Shown one piece after another: positions 19,476 to 28,299 of a stretch of DNA of 64,000 nt. This DNA is from Bacteroidaceae bacterium. GTDB taxonomy: Bacteria > Bacteroidota > Bacteroidia > Bacteroidales > Bacteroidaceae. The notes under the pieces are model-generated. The model saw only the letters and a list, made by a program, of their open reading frames with translations. It had not been told where the DNA came from and made no database searches. The stretch covers positions 248,001 to 312,000 of the forward strand of contig JAGBTN010000017.1 of assembly GCA_017631315.1 (NCBI GenBank). Reading direction: 5' to 3'. How positions within the stretch are numbered: position 1 is the first letter of the stretch; each line of letters opens with the position of its first letter. The translations under genes and the position numbers were made by a program.

Positions 19476-21678
19476 TCTTTACTCCTTTTACGGTTTTTAG
19501 TTTCTTGATGAGTTGTTGAAGGCGGCTTGTGTCGTCGAGCATGACGGTAAGTGTGCCGTTGAAGAGCCCGTCTCCTGTGTCGATACTTATGCTTCGCAGG
19601 AGGATTTTCTCTTCCTTGCTGATGATACTTGTTATGTTGTTGACTATTCCAATGTCGTCATTACCAATGACACGTAGTGTGATGGGGTATTGGCTGCCAC
19701 GCTTTCCTGCCCACATTGCACGGACAATTCTGTAGCCGAAACGTTGGCGAAGTTGTGGGGCATTAGGGCAATTCTCTCGATGAATCTTGATGCCTCCACC
19801 GCTTGTGACGAAGCCAAAGACTTCATCTCCATAGACAGGTTGGCAGCAGCGTGCCATCTGGAAGTCGAGTCCCTTTAGGTTTTGGTCGATGACAAGAACA
19901 TCGGTGCCGATTGCTTGGTGTTTCGAGTTGTCATCTTCCGGCAACACATATTGGTTTGCACTCTGTGTTGAAACGCTCTTTTCTGCTTCGCCCCGGTCGT
20001 AACGTTGTTGCTGTGCGTAGGCATCAAGCGCGGTGTTCATATCGAGTTTGCCGTCGGCAAGGGCAGCATAGAAGTCTGTTACATACCGATAACCGAGTTT
20101 TGTTATGGTGTGCATCAGTACGGGTTCTTCGAACTCGAGTTTCTTGTTTTTCATTTTTCGCTCGAGTTCTTCTTTTGCAAGCAGTGCCTGCCGACTTTCC
20201 ATCTCTTTTAGGCTTTGCCGAACCTTAGCTCTTGCTCGTGTTGTTGTGAGGATGTTTAGCCAGTCGCGCTTGGGTGTTTGGTTGCTGTTTGTCAGGATTT
20301 CTACCTGGTCTCCGCTTTGCAGTTTCTGGCGAATGGTTACGTTTTTTCCTCCGATGCGTGCGCCTACACAGCGATTGCCTACTTTTGAGTGTATGTGATA
20401 GGCGAAGTCGAGTACGGTTGCGCCCATGGGAAGTTTGAAGATGTCTCCTTTAGGCGAGAAGACGAATACTTCTTCTTCGTTCAGATCGAGCCGGAATTGG
20501 TCCATGAGATGTGCATCGTCGTTGGCTTCGAGGGCGCTTCTTACGCCTGCCAGCCACTCTTCGACGCAGCTTTGTCCGCCTTTGATGCCCTTGTATCGCC
20601 AGTGTGCAGCGAGTCCGTGCTCGGCGATGTCGTCCATTCGTTCTGTGCGTATTTGTACTTCAACCCATTTTTGTTCCGGTCCAAGGACGGTGATATGGAG
20701 GCTTTCGTATCCGTTGCTTTTGGGGACGGAGAGCCAGTCTCGCATGCGTTTGGGGTTGCTTTGGTACATGTCGGTAATGATGCTGAACACTTGCCAGCAT
20801 TCCATTTTCTCTCGTTCGGGCGAGGATTTGAGTATGATGCGAATGGCAAAGAGGTCGTAGACGCCGTCGACGTCGACGTGTTGCTTTTGCATTTTCTGCC
20901 AGATGGAGTGGATGCTTTTTGTGCGTCCCTTCATGTGGTAGTGCAGTCCGGCTGCGGTGAGTTTTTCGTCGAGTGGTTTGAGGAACCGTTCGATGTAGGC
21001 GTCTCGGCTGCGTTTGGTTTCGTTGAGTTTGTCTTTTATGTGGTAGTATGCGTCGCGTTCGAGGTATTTTAGGCTCAGGTCTTCCAGTTCGCTTTTGAGT
21101 TTGTAGAGGCTGAGTTTGTGTGCAAGGGGTGCGTAGAGGTATGCTGCTTCCATGGCTACTTTGCGTTGTGCCTCGAGGTTTTGAGTGTCTCGGATTTGGC
21201 GCATGATGCATACGCGGTTGGCAATCATGATGAGGATGACGCGCATGTCTTCGGCAAAGGTGACGAGGAGGCTGCGGAAGTTCTCGGTTCCTACGGTTGC
21301 ACTCTTGGCATAGAGTTCTCGGATGCGCATCAATCCGTGGAGTATCTTTGCTACTTCTTGGCCGAATTCCTGTTGGATTTCGTCGAGAGTGGCTGCTCCG
21401 CTTTTGAGAACCGACCACAGGAGGACGCTGAGTACGCTGCCTCGCGAGAGTCCTATTTCTTCTGCTACGATGAGGGCGGTTTCGGTATCTTTGACGATTG
21501 GATTGATGTTGAAGGCATCGCGCTGAAGGAGTTCGTGTTTTGCTGCTCGTGTGAGGTATGATTTTACCTTTTCCTGGTCGCCTTCTTGTATTACGTCGGC
21601 AGCCAATGCAAAGAGTTTCTGTTGCATTGTTTCAACGCGGATGCGTTCGTCTTCGGTAAAGAATTCCTTCAGCTCCAT
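19459..21678 (-). CDS. RelA/SpoT homologue, (p)ppGpp synthetase with degenerate hydrolase domain
   Basis: 739 residues with the full RSH layout: HD region (about 45-170), synthetase (about 230-350), TGS (about 395-455), helical/zinc region, and C-terminal ACT. The synthetase keeps DLFAIRII and the G-loop region VPKSNGYESLHITV, EVQIRTERMDDIAEHGLAAHW. The hydrolase site is lost: the HP motif reads NP (residue 59), HD reads W88-S89, and the LADRLHNMR segment reads IANRVCIMR. The protein should make but not degrade (p)ppGpp, like RelA. A bifunctional or hydrolytic partner is expected elsewhere in the genome. Confidence 0.93.
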   Translation of the reverse strand: MELKEFFTEDERIRVETMQQKLFALAADVIQEGDQEKVKSYLTRAAKHELLQRDAFNINPIVKDTETALIVAEEIGLSRGSVLSVLLWSVLKSGAATLDEIQQEFGQEVAKILHGLMRIRELYAKSATVGTENFRSLLVTFAEDMRVILIMIANRVCIMRQIRDTQNLEAQRKVAMEAAYLYAPLAHKLSLYKLKSELEDLSLKYLERDAYYHIKDKLNETKRSRDAYIERFLKPLDEKLTAAGLHYHMKGRTKSIHSIWQKMQKQHVDVDGVYDLFAIRIILKSSPEREKMECWQVFSIITDMYQSNPKRMRDWLSVPKSNGYESLHITVLGPEQKWVEVQIRTERMDDIAEHGLAAHWRYKGIKGGQSCVEEWLAGVRSALEANDDAHLMDQFRLDLNEEEVFVFSPKGDIFKLPMGATVLDFAYHIHSKVGNRCVGARIGGKNVTIRQKLQSGDQVEILTNSNQTPKRDWLNILTTTRARAKVRQSLKEMESRQALLAKEELERKMKNKKLEFEEPVLMHTITKLGYRYVTDFYAALADGKLDMNTALDAYAQQQRYDRGEAEKSVSTQSANQYVLPEDDNSKHQAIGTDVLVIDQNLKGLDFQMARCCQPVYGDEVFGFVTSGGGIKIHRENCPNAPQLRQRFGYRIVRAMWAGKRGSQYPITLRVIGNDDIGIVNNITSIISKEEKILLRSISIDTGDGLFNGTLTVMLDDTSRLQQLIKKLKTVKGVKNVSRS

Positions 21679-21783
21679 TGCGGATACGGTTTTAGTTTGT
21701 TGGTCGGGTGTCTGGCCGAGCAGTGGCAGAATTAAACGGTTTGGTGTTTTTCTGTGGCGGACCGGCTTGGGATGTTAACTCTG

Positions 21784-21791
21784 CAAAGGTA
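21784..21791 (-). promoter_or_regulatory. -7 box of the RSH/S9 peptidase operon
   Basis: TACCTTTG on the reverse strand, 106 nt upstream of the RSH start codon, leaving a leader of roughly 100 nt. Confidence 0.6.
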
Positions 21792-22177
21792 CATTATTAA
21801 ATTGGAAACAGAAAGCAGTTTGTTAAAAATTATAGGATATAGGTCAACAATTAAGAATTTTTTCACCTTCGAAGGTGTTGTGTTAATTTGAGTTTGATAT
21901 GTGTTTTTTAGTGATTTGGTTGGCTGACATTTTGCTTGTTTTTTGGGGTTTTTGGTTACAATCTGTATTTTGCAACCTCGCTCAGAATCGCTTAAAATTC
22001 ATCGGGCAGTGCCTTTGCTGCTTTTTTGCAAAAATCAGATGGGGGATTGCCTTGTCTGATTTTCATGATGTTAAGTGTTTGGTTGTTGTTTTAGTAAATG
22101 CTTTTTGCCAATAATGGTTAAGGGTTCCTGCTGTTTCGGTGTGCCTTTTTGGCTTTACAGACCTGGGCTTTTTGGGG

Positions 22178-22243
22178 GACATCCCACGTTAAGTCTAACG
22201 ACATCCCACGCCGAGTCTGTCAATATCCTATCCCAAGTCGGCA
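22178..22243 (+). repeat. 22-bp phased array 4 (CCCACG family, 3 units)
   Basis: Units start at 22178, 22200 and 22222. The first two share GACATCCCACG and AGTCT at identical offsets; the third is degenerate (AATATCCTATCCCAAGTC). The block TCCCACGTTAA links it to array 6 at 32568-32655. Confidence 0.7.
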
Positions 22244-22470
22244 ATCAACCAACACGGAATGGCTGATATCGATGTAGATTGCCAGGATTTTTGTCAGTTT
22301 TTGATGTGATAAAATGTCAACATATCTGCCAATTTGCTTACAGGGTGGCTGTTTTGGGCCTGTGTGGCAAATGTGTTAATCTAATGTTGTCTCGATTGTG
22401 TTATAACTTATTAAAAACCGAAGAGATAGTGTTTATAGATATGAATAATCATGAAAAATAATTAAACCGG

Positions 22471-22512
22471 TATCATAAAATATGATATTATATGTTTTTA
22501 TCGCTATATTTG
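22471..22512 (+). promoter_or_regulatory. Promoter of the PepSY-like pair with an overlapping palindrome
   Basis: A TATATTTG -7 box is at 22505-22512, 40 nt before the start at 22553. The perfect inverted repeat TATCATA-AAA-TATGATA (22471-22487) covers the place where the -33 contact would be, so it is a candidate operator. The -7 box is a standard match; the operator role is inference. Confidence 0.5.
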
Positions 22513-22552
22513 CATTGACAAAAGATGTTTAACAAGTTTAAAACTTACGACA

Positions 22553-22816
22553 ATGAAAAGAACGTTTCAGTTGATGGCACTTGCAGTCATCGTAATTTCT
22601 CTCGCAAGTTGTGAAGACAAAAAGATTGTAACCTTTGCCGAACTCCCACAGTCTGCTCAAACATATATACAGGAAAATGTTGCTGATGCAAAGGTTGTGT
22701 ATATTAAAAAGGAAAAGGATTTCTTCCGAACAAAGTATGAAGTTCGCTTCGACAACCAGTTGGAACTCGAGTTCAAGGGCGACGGCACACTCGTAGATGT
22801 CGATGTGAATGACTGA
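22553..22816 (+). CDS. PepSY-like (DUF2874-type) small lipoprotein
   Basis: 87 residues. A lipoprotein signal ends in LASC (Cys20). The mature part is a single PepSY-like unit: FAELPQSAQTYIQENVADAKVVYIKKE, here FAELPQSAQTYIQ followed by a strand pair and ELEFKGDGTLVDVD. This family is common in Bacteroidetes, is periplasmic or outer-membrane-attached, and has no established function. The next gene, 35 nt on, encodes a related protein with two such units. Confidence 0.8.
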   Translation: MKRTFQLMALAVIVISLASCEDKKIVTFAELPQSAQTYIQENVADAKVVYIKKEKDFFRTKYEVRFDNQLELEFKGDGTLVDVDVND

Positions 22817-22851
22817 ATAAAAAACATGTATAACTCCTAAACAACGAAACT

Positions 22852-23268
22852 ATGAAACAGAATAGATATTTCCTGATGGCAATCATCACCCTGATGCCCT
22901 TAAACATTAGTGCAAACAACAAAGTGGTTCCCGCAGAGAATCTGCCCCACTCGGCCAAAACATTCATCGAGGAAAACTATAAAGGTCATAAGATCTTGCG
23001 CGTAGAAAAAGACTGGAACTCCTACGACTGCTTCCTGGCAAACGGCACAAAAATAGAATTCTCCAAGAAAGGAATCTGGGAAGAGGTGGAACAAAATCTT
23101 ACCGATGCCATAGTTCCGAAAACAATCCAGAACTACGTGAAAGACAACTTCCCCAATAAGACCATCAAAAAGATTGAGAAAGAGCGTTATGGCTATGAGG
23201 TTGAACTGACAAACGACGTCAGCATGAGGTTCAACAAACAAGGAACATTCATCAGAATGAAAGACTGA
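22852..23268 (+). CDS. Secreted two-unit PepSY-like (DUF2874-type) protein
   Basis: 138 residues. A signal peptide (FLMAIITLMPLNISA) precedes two tandem copies of the fold, beginning VVPAENLPHSAKTFIEENY and DAIVPKTIQNYVKDNFPNK, each ending in a hydrophobic/basic strand pair (KIEFSKKGIWEEVE, MRFNKQGTFIRMK). It is probably cotranscribed with the single-unit lipoprotein upstream and ends at a rho-independent terminator. The fold resembles periplasmic inhibitor-like proteins; no function is shown. Confidence 0.82.
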   Translation: MKQNRYFLMAIITLMPLNISANNKVVPAENLPHSAKTFIEENYKGHKILRVEKDWNSYDCFLANGTKIEFSKKGIWEEVEQNLTDAIVPKTIQNYVKDNFPNKTIKKIEKERYGYEVELTNDVSMRFNKQGTFIRMKD

Positions 23269-23292
23269 AATCATTCAAAACATACAAACGAA

Positions 23293-23320
23293 TCGGCCGG
23301 AACTTTCCGGCTGATTTTTT
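23293..23320 (+). terminator. Rho-independent terminator of the PepSY-like pair
   Basis: A G/C-rich hairpin (TCGGCCGG / CCGGCTGA, 6-nt loop) is followed by six T residues. Confidence 0.85.
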
Positions 23321-23371
23321 GTTCCGGTTAAATAAATATTCGCTCTTCTTTCTTTTTATTTGATAAATTCG

Positions 23372-23379
23372 TATATTTG
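23372..23379 (+). promoter_or_regulatory. -7 box of the DUF4301 gene
   Basis: TATATTTG, 35 nt before the start codon at 23415. Confidence 0.55.
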
Positions 23380-23414
23380 CAAGGAATTTGTAAACAATCA
23401 AAAAACACAAGTAT

Positions 23415-24941
23415 ATGTTCAACGCTGAAGATATTCTGCAAATAGAGCAGAAGGGAATGAACGAGGCGCAGATAAATGCGCAATTGGAAAACTTCAAAAA
23501 AGGCTTTGACTTCCTCAAACTCGAAGGCGCTGCAGCTGTCGGCAATGGCATTGTCGCTCCAACAGAAGACGAGGCAGAAGCCTACATCCAGGCTTGGAAT
23601 AACTACAAGGCAGAAGGGCATAACATTACCAAGTTTGTGCCTGCAAGCGGAGCAGCCAGCCGCATGTTCAAGAACTTGTTTGAATTTCTCAATGCAGACT
23701 ACGAGGCTCCCGCTACAGATTTCGAGAAGACATTCTTTGCCCACATACACAGTTTTGCTTTCTACGATGCACTGAACGATGCTTGTTTCCTAAACGAAGG
23801 TAAGGGCATCGACGCACTCGTTGAGGAAGGAGACTATAAAGCCGTGGTGGCAAACCTGCTCGGCGAAGATGGTCTCAACTACGGACAACTGCCGAAAGGC
23901 CTGCTTCAGTTCCATACATACGACGACTGTGCCAAGACTCCCGTTGAAGAACATCTCACCGAAGCAGCACTCTATGCAAGCAGTAGGGGAGAGGCAGACG
24001 TACACTTTACAGTAAGCCACGAACATCGTGACCTTTTCCAGGAGCTCATCGACCGCGTTCTGCCCGAATTCAAGGCTCAGCATAATCTCACATACAATGT
24101 AAGTCTGAGCGAGCAGAAGCCAAGCACAGACACCATTGCCGTCAATATGGACAACACGCCCTTCCGTACAAACGACGGAAAACTCTTGTTCCGTCCGGGT
24201 GGACACGGCGCACTCATCGAGAATCTTAACGACCTGAAGAGCGACATTGTCTTCATCAAGAACATCGACAATGTTGTGCCCGACTATATGAAGGCAGAAA
24301 CAGTTTACTGGAAACAGGTCATTGCCGGTATTCTCGTAGAAGTGCAGAAACAGGTGTTCGGCTACCTTCGTTTGCTCGACAGCCATAAGTATTCTCACGA
24401 AGACCTTGAAGAAATCATCCGCTTTACCCGTCATACACTCGGATGCAATATAGCCGGATTAAAAGATTTGGAAGATACCGAACTGCACATATACCTTAGG
24501 AAGAAGCTCAATCGCCCCATACGCGTCTGCGGTGTAGTGAAGAATGTTGGCGAACCAGGCGGTGGCCCATTCCTCGCATACAATCCCGATGGCAGTGTTT
24601 CGTTACAGATTTTGGAGAGCAGCCAAATAGATCAAAACAATCCAGAATACATGAATATGTTTACACAAGGCACTCACTTCAATCCAGTCGACCTTGTTTG
24701 TGCTGTCCGTAACTACAAGGGCGAGAAGTTCAATCTGCCCGATTTTGTTGACCCTGCAACAGGTTTCATTTCATACAAGAGCAAGGATGGTAAGGAACTG
24801 AAGGCTTTGGAATTGCCAGGTCTATGGAATGGTGCGATGAGCGACTGGAACACAATTATGGTAGAGGTGCCCCTTGCAACCTTTAATCCTGTTAAAACGG
24901 TCAACGACTTGTTGCGTCCGCAACATCAACCCTCTGTTTGA
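23415..24941 (+). CDS. DUF4301 protein, nucleotidyltransferase-like fold
   Basis: 508 residues, full length for this Bacteroidetes family. Visible family blocks are TKFVPASGAASRMFKNLFEF, the FRPGGHGALIENLNDL and IVFIKNIDNVVPDYMK pair, and VCGVVKNVGEPGGGPFLAYN. The first two resemble the nucleotide and sugar contacts of UDP-sugar pyrophosphorylases (a G-x-S/A-x-R loop, then G-x-GG-H-G and the I-D-N aspartate), so a nucleotidyl-transfer reaction is plausible but unproven. It is cytoplasmic with no signal peptide. fhs follows 44 nt later on the same strand. Confidence 0.88.
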   Translation: MFNAEDILQIEQKGMNEAQINAQLENFKKGFDFLKLEGAAAVGNGIVAPTEDEAEAYIQAWNNYKAEGHNITKFVPASGAASRMFKNLFEFLNADYEAPATDFEKTFFAHIHSFAFYDALNDACFLNEGKGIDALVEEGDYKAVVANLLGEDGLNYGQLPKGLLQFHTYDDCAKTPVEEHLTEAALYASSRGEADVHFTVSHEHRDLFQELIDRVLPEFKAQHNLTYNVSLSEQKPSTDTIAVNMDNTPFRTNDGKLLFRPGGHGALIENLNDLKSDIVFIKNIDNVVPDYMKAETVYWKQVIAGILVEVQKQVFGYLRLLDSHKYSHEDLEEIIRFTRHTLGCNIAGLKDLEDTELHIYLRKKLNRPIRVCGVVKNVGEPGGGPFLAYNPDGSVSLQILESSQIDQNNPEYMNMFTQGTHFNPVDLVCAVRNYKGEKFNLPDFVDPATGFISYKSKDGKELKALELPGLWNGAMSDWNTIMVEVPLATFNPVKTVNDLLRPQHQPSV

Positions 24942-24985
24942 AAATAGTATTTTAATTTATTCTCTAATTCTTAATACATAAGACC

Positions 24986-26656
24986 ATGAAATCAGATATA
25001 CAGATAGCACGCGAAACGCCGCTGCTTCATATAACGGAAATTGCTGGCAAACTTGGCATTTCTGCTGACTTGTTGCAACCTTATGGACATTACACGGCAA
25101 AGGTTCCGGAGACACTCATCGACGATGAGAAAGCAAAACAACACAAACTTATTCTTGTAACAGCCATCACTCCTACGAAGGCCGGCATAGGAAAGACAAC
25201 GGTCAGTGTCGGGCTTGCTCTTGGCATGAATCGTATCGGAAAGAAGGCTGTCGTGACTTTGCGTGAGCCGTCGCTCGGCCCTTGTTTTGGCATGAAAGGC
25301 GGTGCCGCAGGCGGTGGTTATGCACAAGTGCTTCCGATGGATAAGATTAACCTCCACTTCACTGGTGACTTCCATGCCATCACGTCGGCTCACAACATGA
25401 TAACCGCTTTGATGGACAACTATATCTACCAGCATCGCGAAGAAGGCTTTGCCCTAAAGGAAGTGCTGTGGAAGCGTGTCCTCGATGTCAACGACCGTAA
25501 TCTCCGATATGTTGTTACCGGACTCGGTGCAAAGACCAATGGCGTGACGATGGAGAGTGGTTTCGACATCACACCGGCAAGTGAGATTATGGCCATTCTT
25601 TGTCTTGCAAAAGACCAGCACGATTTGCGCAGAAGAATTGAAAACATTCTGCTTGGCACCACAATAGACGGGAAGCCTTTCCGTGTAAAAGACATGGGAG
25701 TGGCAGGAGCAATTTGTGTCCTTCTTAAGGATGCCATACAGCCCAACCTCGTTCAGACAACGGAAAACACACCTTCGTTTGTACATGGCGGCCCGTTTGC
25801 CAACATTGCACATGGTTGCAACAGTGTGATTGCCACACGTCTTGCTTTGACTTTCGGCGACTATGTCATCACAGAAGCCGGTTTCGGTGCCGACTTGGGT
25901 GCAGAGAAGTTCTTCAATATCAAGTGTAGAAAGAATGGCTTGCAACCGGCTCTCACCGTGCTTGTTGCTACCACACAAGGCTTGAAGATGCATGGCGGTG
26001 TGCCTGAAACGGAGATTAAACAACCCAACCTTGCCGGTTTGCAAGAAGGTTTGAAGAACCTCGACCGCCATATCGCCAATCTGCAAGGCTTCGGACAAAC
26101 CGTTGTTGTTTGCTTCAATCGCTATGCTGCCGACACAGACGATGAGATAGAACTCTGCCGTCAGCATTGTGCAGAACTCGGTGTCGGCTTTGCCATCAAC
26201 AATGCCTACGTCGAAGGAGGCAAGGGAGCCGAAGAGTTGGCACACCTCGTTGTTGACACCATAGAGCAGAATCCCAGCAAACCGTTGCAGCTTAGTTATC
26301 CCGACGAAGTGTCTGTCGAGGAGAAAGCAGAGGCTGTTGCCAAGAAGGTATATGGTGCAGATGGTGTCACCTTTAGCCCCGCAGCAAAGAAGATGATTGA
26401 CAAGATCAACGCAATGGGCATCAGTCATTATCCCATTTGCATTGCAAAGACACAATACTCCTTCTCTGCCGACGCCAAGGCTTACGGCGTACCCAAAGGT
26501 TTCAAAATAAACATACGCGACATCGTCATAAATTGCGGTGCAGAGATGCTCGTCCTCATTGCCGGCGACATTATGCGTATGCCCGGCCTTCCAAAGAGTC
26601 CACAGGCAGAACGCATCGACCTTACACCGGAAGGAGAAATCGACGGACTGTCATAG
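24986..26656 (+). CDS. fhs: Formate--tetrahydrofolate ligase
   Basis: 556 residues. The ATP-binding P-loop appears as [25 protein letters not shown] (read as AGIGKTT within it), followed by [41 protein letters not shown], and the C-terminal [11 protein letters not shown] and [13 protein letters not shown] blocks. It makes 10-formyl-THF from formate, THF and ATP, feeding purine synthesis and one-carbon exchange. The length and motifs are those of the complete monofunctional enzyme. A hairpin terminator lies about 120 nt downstream. Confidence 0.97.
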   Translation: MKSDIQIARETPLLHITEIAGKLGISADLLQPYGHYTAKVPETLIDDEKAKQHKLILVTAITPTKAGIGKTTVSVGLALGMNRIGKKAVVTLREPSLGPCFGMKGGAAGGGYAQVLPMDKINLHFTGDFHAITSAHNMITALMDNYIYQHREEGFALKEVLWKRVLDVNDRNLRYVVTGLGAKTNGVTMESGFDITPASEIMAILCLAKDQHDLRRRIENILLGTTIDGKPFRVKDMGVAGAICVLLKDAIQPNLVQTTENTPSFVHGGPFANIAHGCNSVIATRLALTFGDYVITEAGFGADLGAEKFFNIKCRKNGLQPALTVLVATTQGLKMHGGVPETEIKQPNLAGLQEGLKNLDRHIANLQGFGQTVVVCFNRYAADTDDEIELCRQHCAELGVGFAINNAYVEGGKGAEELAHLVVDTIEQNPSKPLQLSYPDEVSVEEKAEAVAKKVYGADGVTFSPAAKKMIDKINAMGISHYPICIAKTQYSFSADAKAYGVPKGFKINIRDIVINCGAEMLVLIAGDIMRMPGLPKSPQAERIDLTPEGEIDGLS

Positions 26657-27042
26657 TTCTTCCGAAAGGCTCTATAACCTTATATATTTAACATGCTAAA
26701 GTGGCAAACACTTCAATCGAGTTTGTCATTTTATGCGAACAGAATTTAGTGTCGTATATATGAACGATACTGTTATGCAATTGTAGCTCTGAAACAGGGC
26801 TACAATTGCATAGTCTTTTGGGTATCCCTTTCTAATGGACAATAAATGTATACTAGATTTTAACAATCAAGAGATTACAATATCAAAAATAATAACAACC
26901 AATATTATGTAATATTCTTTTAGGCTACCCAATGCTCAATTAATAAAAGATCGGATTGTGAAGACGTTCTAGTTCCTGTAAAAGAAATTGTAAGATATTG
27001 AAGAAGAATTTTCAACACAAGATGGGGTAATTATTTTCCTGA
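26657..27042. other. AT-rich intergenic stretch after fhs
   Basis: Contains the fhs terminator (26774-26812). The remainder to 27042 is AT-rich with short interrupted frames, for example a 15-codon fragment from about 26955 to 26999 ending in TGA. It may be a decayed gene, but no family can be recognised. Confidence 0.5.
26774..26812 (+). terminator. Terminator hairpin downstream of fhs
   Basis: A perfect 14-bp inverted repeat (TATGCAATTGTAGC and its complement, 11-nt loop) followed by GTCTTTTG. Confidence 0.75.
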
Positions 27043-27786
27043 TTAAACTATTTCTGAAAAACCTTTTATAAAAGTATATTCGCTTTGAAAATATTTTTTC
27101 TTCATTTCTTCATACTTATATTCTTTTTTACTTACCTTGGTTACATTACCATTCCAATTCAAATGTTCATCATGCATTAGCCATATTTCATCGGCTGTAC
27201 ATGTAGCAGTATCTTCGTTAGTCAGCCTTGCTACTGCTATAGTAAAACCTTTATCTGTAGTTGCGATGGCAGCACATTCACAAAGAAATTTCGATTCAAG
27301 TGTTTCACAGTTAATTATGAATAATTGATACTCCGTAGTCCAGCCATTACTATTTGCATGTACTCGAGTTACAACATACAGATTCTTCTTATCTTTAGAA
27401 ACTCGATAATGTGACATATCGGGTATTCTTCCTAAATAATCAAAATAATCCGGCACATCCTCATAACGACCATAAATCAGATGGATATACTCCTTTTCAT
27501 TTTTCTTCTCATCATCCACATATAATATATGTGTATTTTCTGACCAAGACCAACGCATACCACCAAATGAGCGTGAATGGCCATCTTCGCAAGTATATGT
27601 GTAGAACTCCGTATAAACAAGTGTCAACTCCGCATCTGTCGACAAAGAATCTTCCTCTAATGTGTCATTCACACAATTTAGGGAATCCTTATTTCCTGAC
27701 GCTCCCTTGTTTATGCCGGTGCATCCTAAAAGTGCCAAACTTGCTATATAGGCTGCGATTATTACAATAAGAATGAAATGTTGCAT
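27043..27786 (-). CDS. Orphan lipoprotein of unknown function in an AT-rich island
   Basis: 247 residues. A hydrophobic signal (FILIVIIAAYIASLALLGC) ends in a lipobox-like LLGC, followed by a Ser/Asp/Asn-rich linker and a globular region with many aromatic residues (FGGMRWSWSENTHILYVDDE, given here as FGGMRWSWSENTHIL). Its beta-rich pattern could be a propeller fragment, but I cannot name a family. The gene and both flanks are visibly richer in A/T than the neighbouring fhs and clpB genes, which suggests acquisition by transfer. It is transcribed against both neighbours. Confidence 0.7.
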   Translation of the reverse strand: MQHFILIVIIAAYIASLALLGCTGINKGASGNKDSLNCVNDTLEEDSLSTDAELTLVYTEFYTYTCEDGHSRSFGGMRWSWSENTHILYVDDEKKNEKEYIHLIYGRYEDVPDYFDYLGRIPDMSHYRVSKDKKNLYVVTRVHANSNGWTTEYQLFIINCETLESKFLCECAAIATTDKGFTIAVARLTNEDTATCTADEIWLMHDEHLNWNGNVTKVSKKEYKYEEMKKKYFQSEYTFIKGFSEIV

Positions 27787-28010
27787 AATTCATGTGTTTT
27801 AGGTTTTGCAACAAAATTATTCACATATTGCAAACATGTTAGCAATATATTTAACCCCCTTCTTGCACATTATTATAAATTTCCGATATGAAACGAAAGT
27901 GTCTCCGTCGAGGCTATTTACAGTTTGATAAACTTTCGCATTGCAAAGATACAAAATACTTTTGAATAATGAACAAGAAGTAATCGAATAATAATCTTCT
28001 TACGAGAGAA

Positions 28011-28164
28011 CGAAAAAACACTCAAGAGAACTTCGCCAACTTCTGCTGTGAAGTTGCCCGACTTCTCTGCAGAAGTTTGGCAATTACTCACGAGAAGTTT
28101 TACAAGCCGACGAGTGGGGAATTTTACACCTGCAGTCCACTTGGCGAAATGGACGCGTGGGGTT
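28011..28164 (-). repeat. 22-bp phased array 5 (inverted copy of array 2, 7 units)
   Basis: Read on the reverse strand, units begin with AACCCCACGCGTCC, AAGTGGACTGCAGG, TCCCCACTCGTCGG, ACTTCTCGTGAG, ACTTCTGCAGAG, ACTTCACAGCAG and AGTTCTCTTGAG, each 22 nt. It matches 12008-12139 but carries one extra ACTTC unit. It lies in the 513-nt space between the orphan lipoprotein and clpB, 136 nt before the clpB start. A TATCTTTG on the reverse strand near 27946 may serve the lipoprotein gene. Confidence 0.85.
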
Positions 28165-28299
28165 TACTGTCGTCTGCTGATTGAAATCGTCTGTTCGGGA
28201 AGCCAAAATGTCGTGGCGTCTGCCATTTTGTCGGGAGAAGATGCTTTTGCACGGGAATTGTAAATAAGGGGGTGAGAACATAACAAAGGAGGAATTAAC

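Larger units (their letters stand above)
21679..22552. other. 874-nt intergenic region between divergent RSH and PepSY-like genes
   Basis: No credible gene. It holds the RSH -7 box, a 14-bp perfect palindrome CACCTTCGAAGGTG (21864-21877), one isolated reverse-orientation CTTAACCATTAT unit (22108-22120), a 22-bp phased array (22178-22243), and a palindrome next to the PepSY-gene promoter (22471-22487). Short open frames here have no recognisable product. Confidence 0.7.

Noticed and set aside
21864..21877. CACCTTCGAAGGTG palindrome as a terminator
   Set aside because: It is perfect but lies upstream of the RSH promoter with no gene ending into it. It is kept only as an unexplained palindrome.
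25454..26455. A 333-codon open frame on the minus strand within fhs
   Set aside because: It is a shadow of fhs, with a Cys-rich translation typical of antisense frames.
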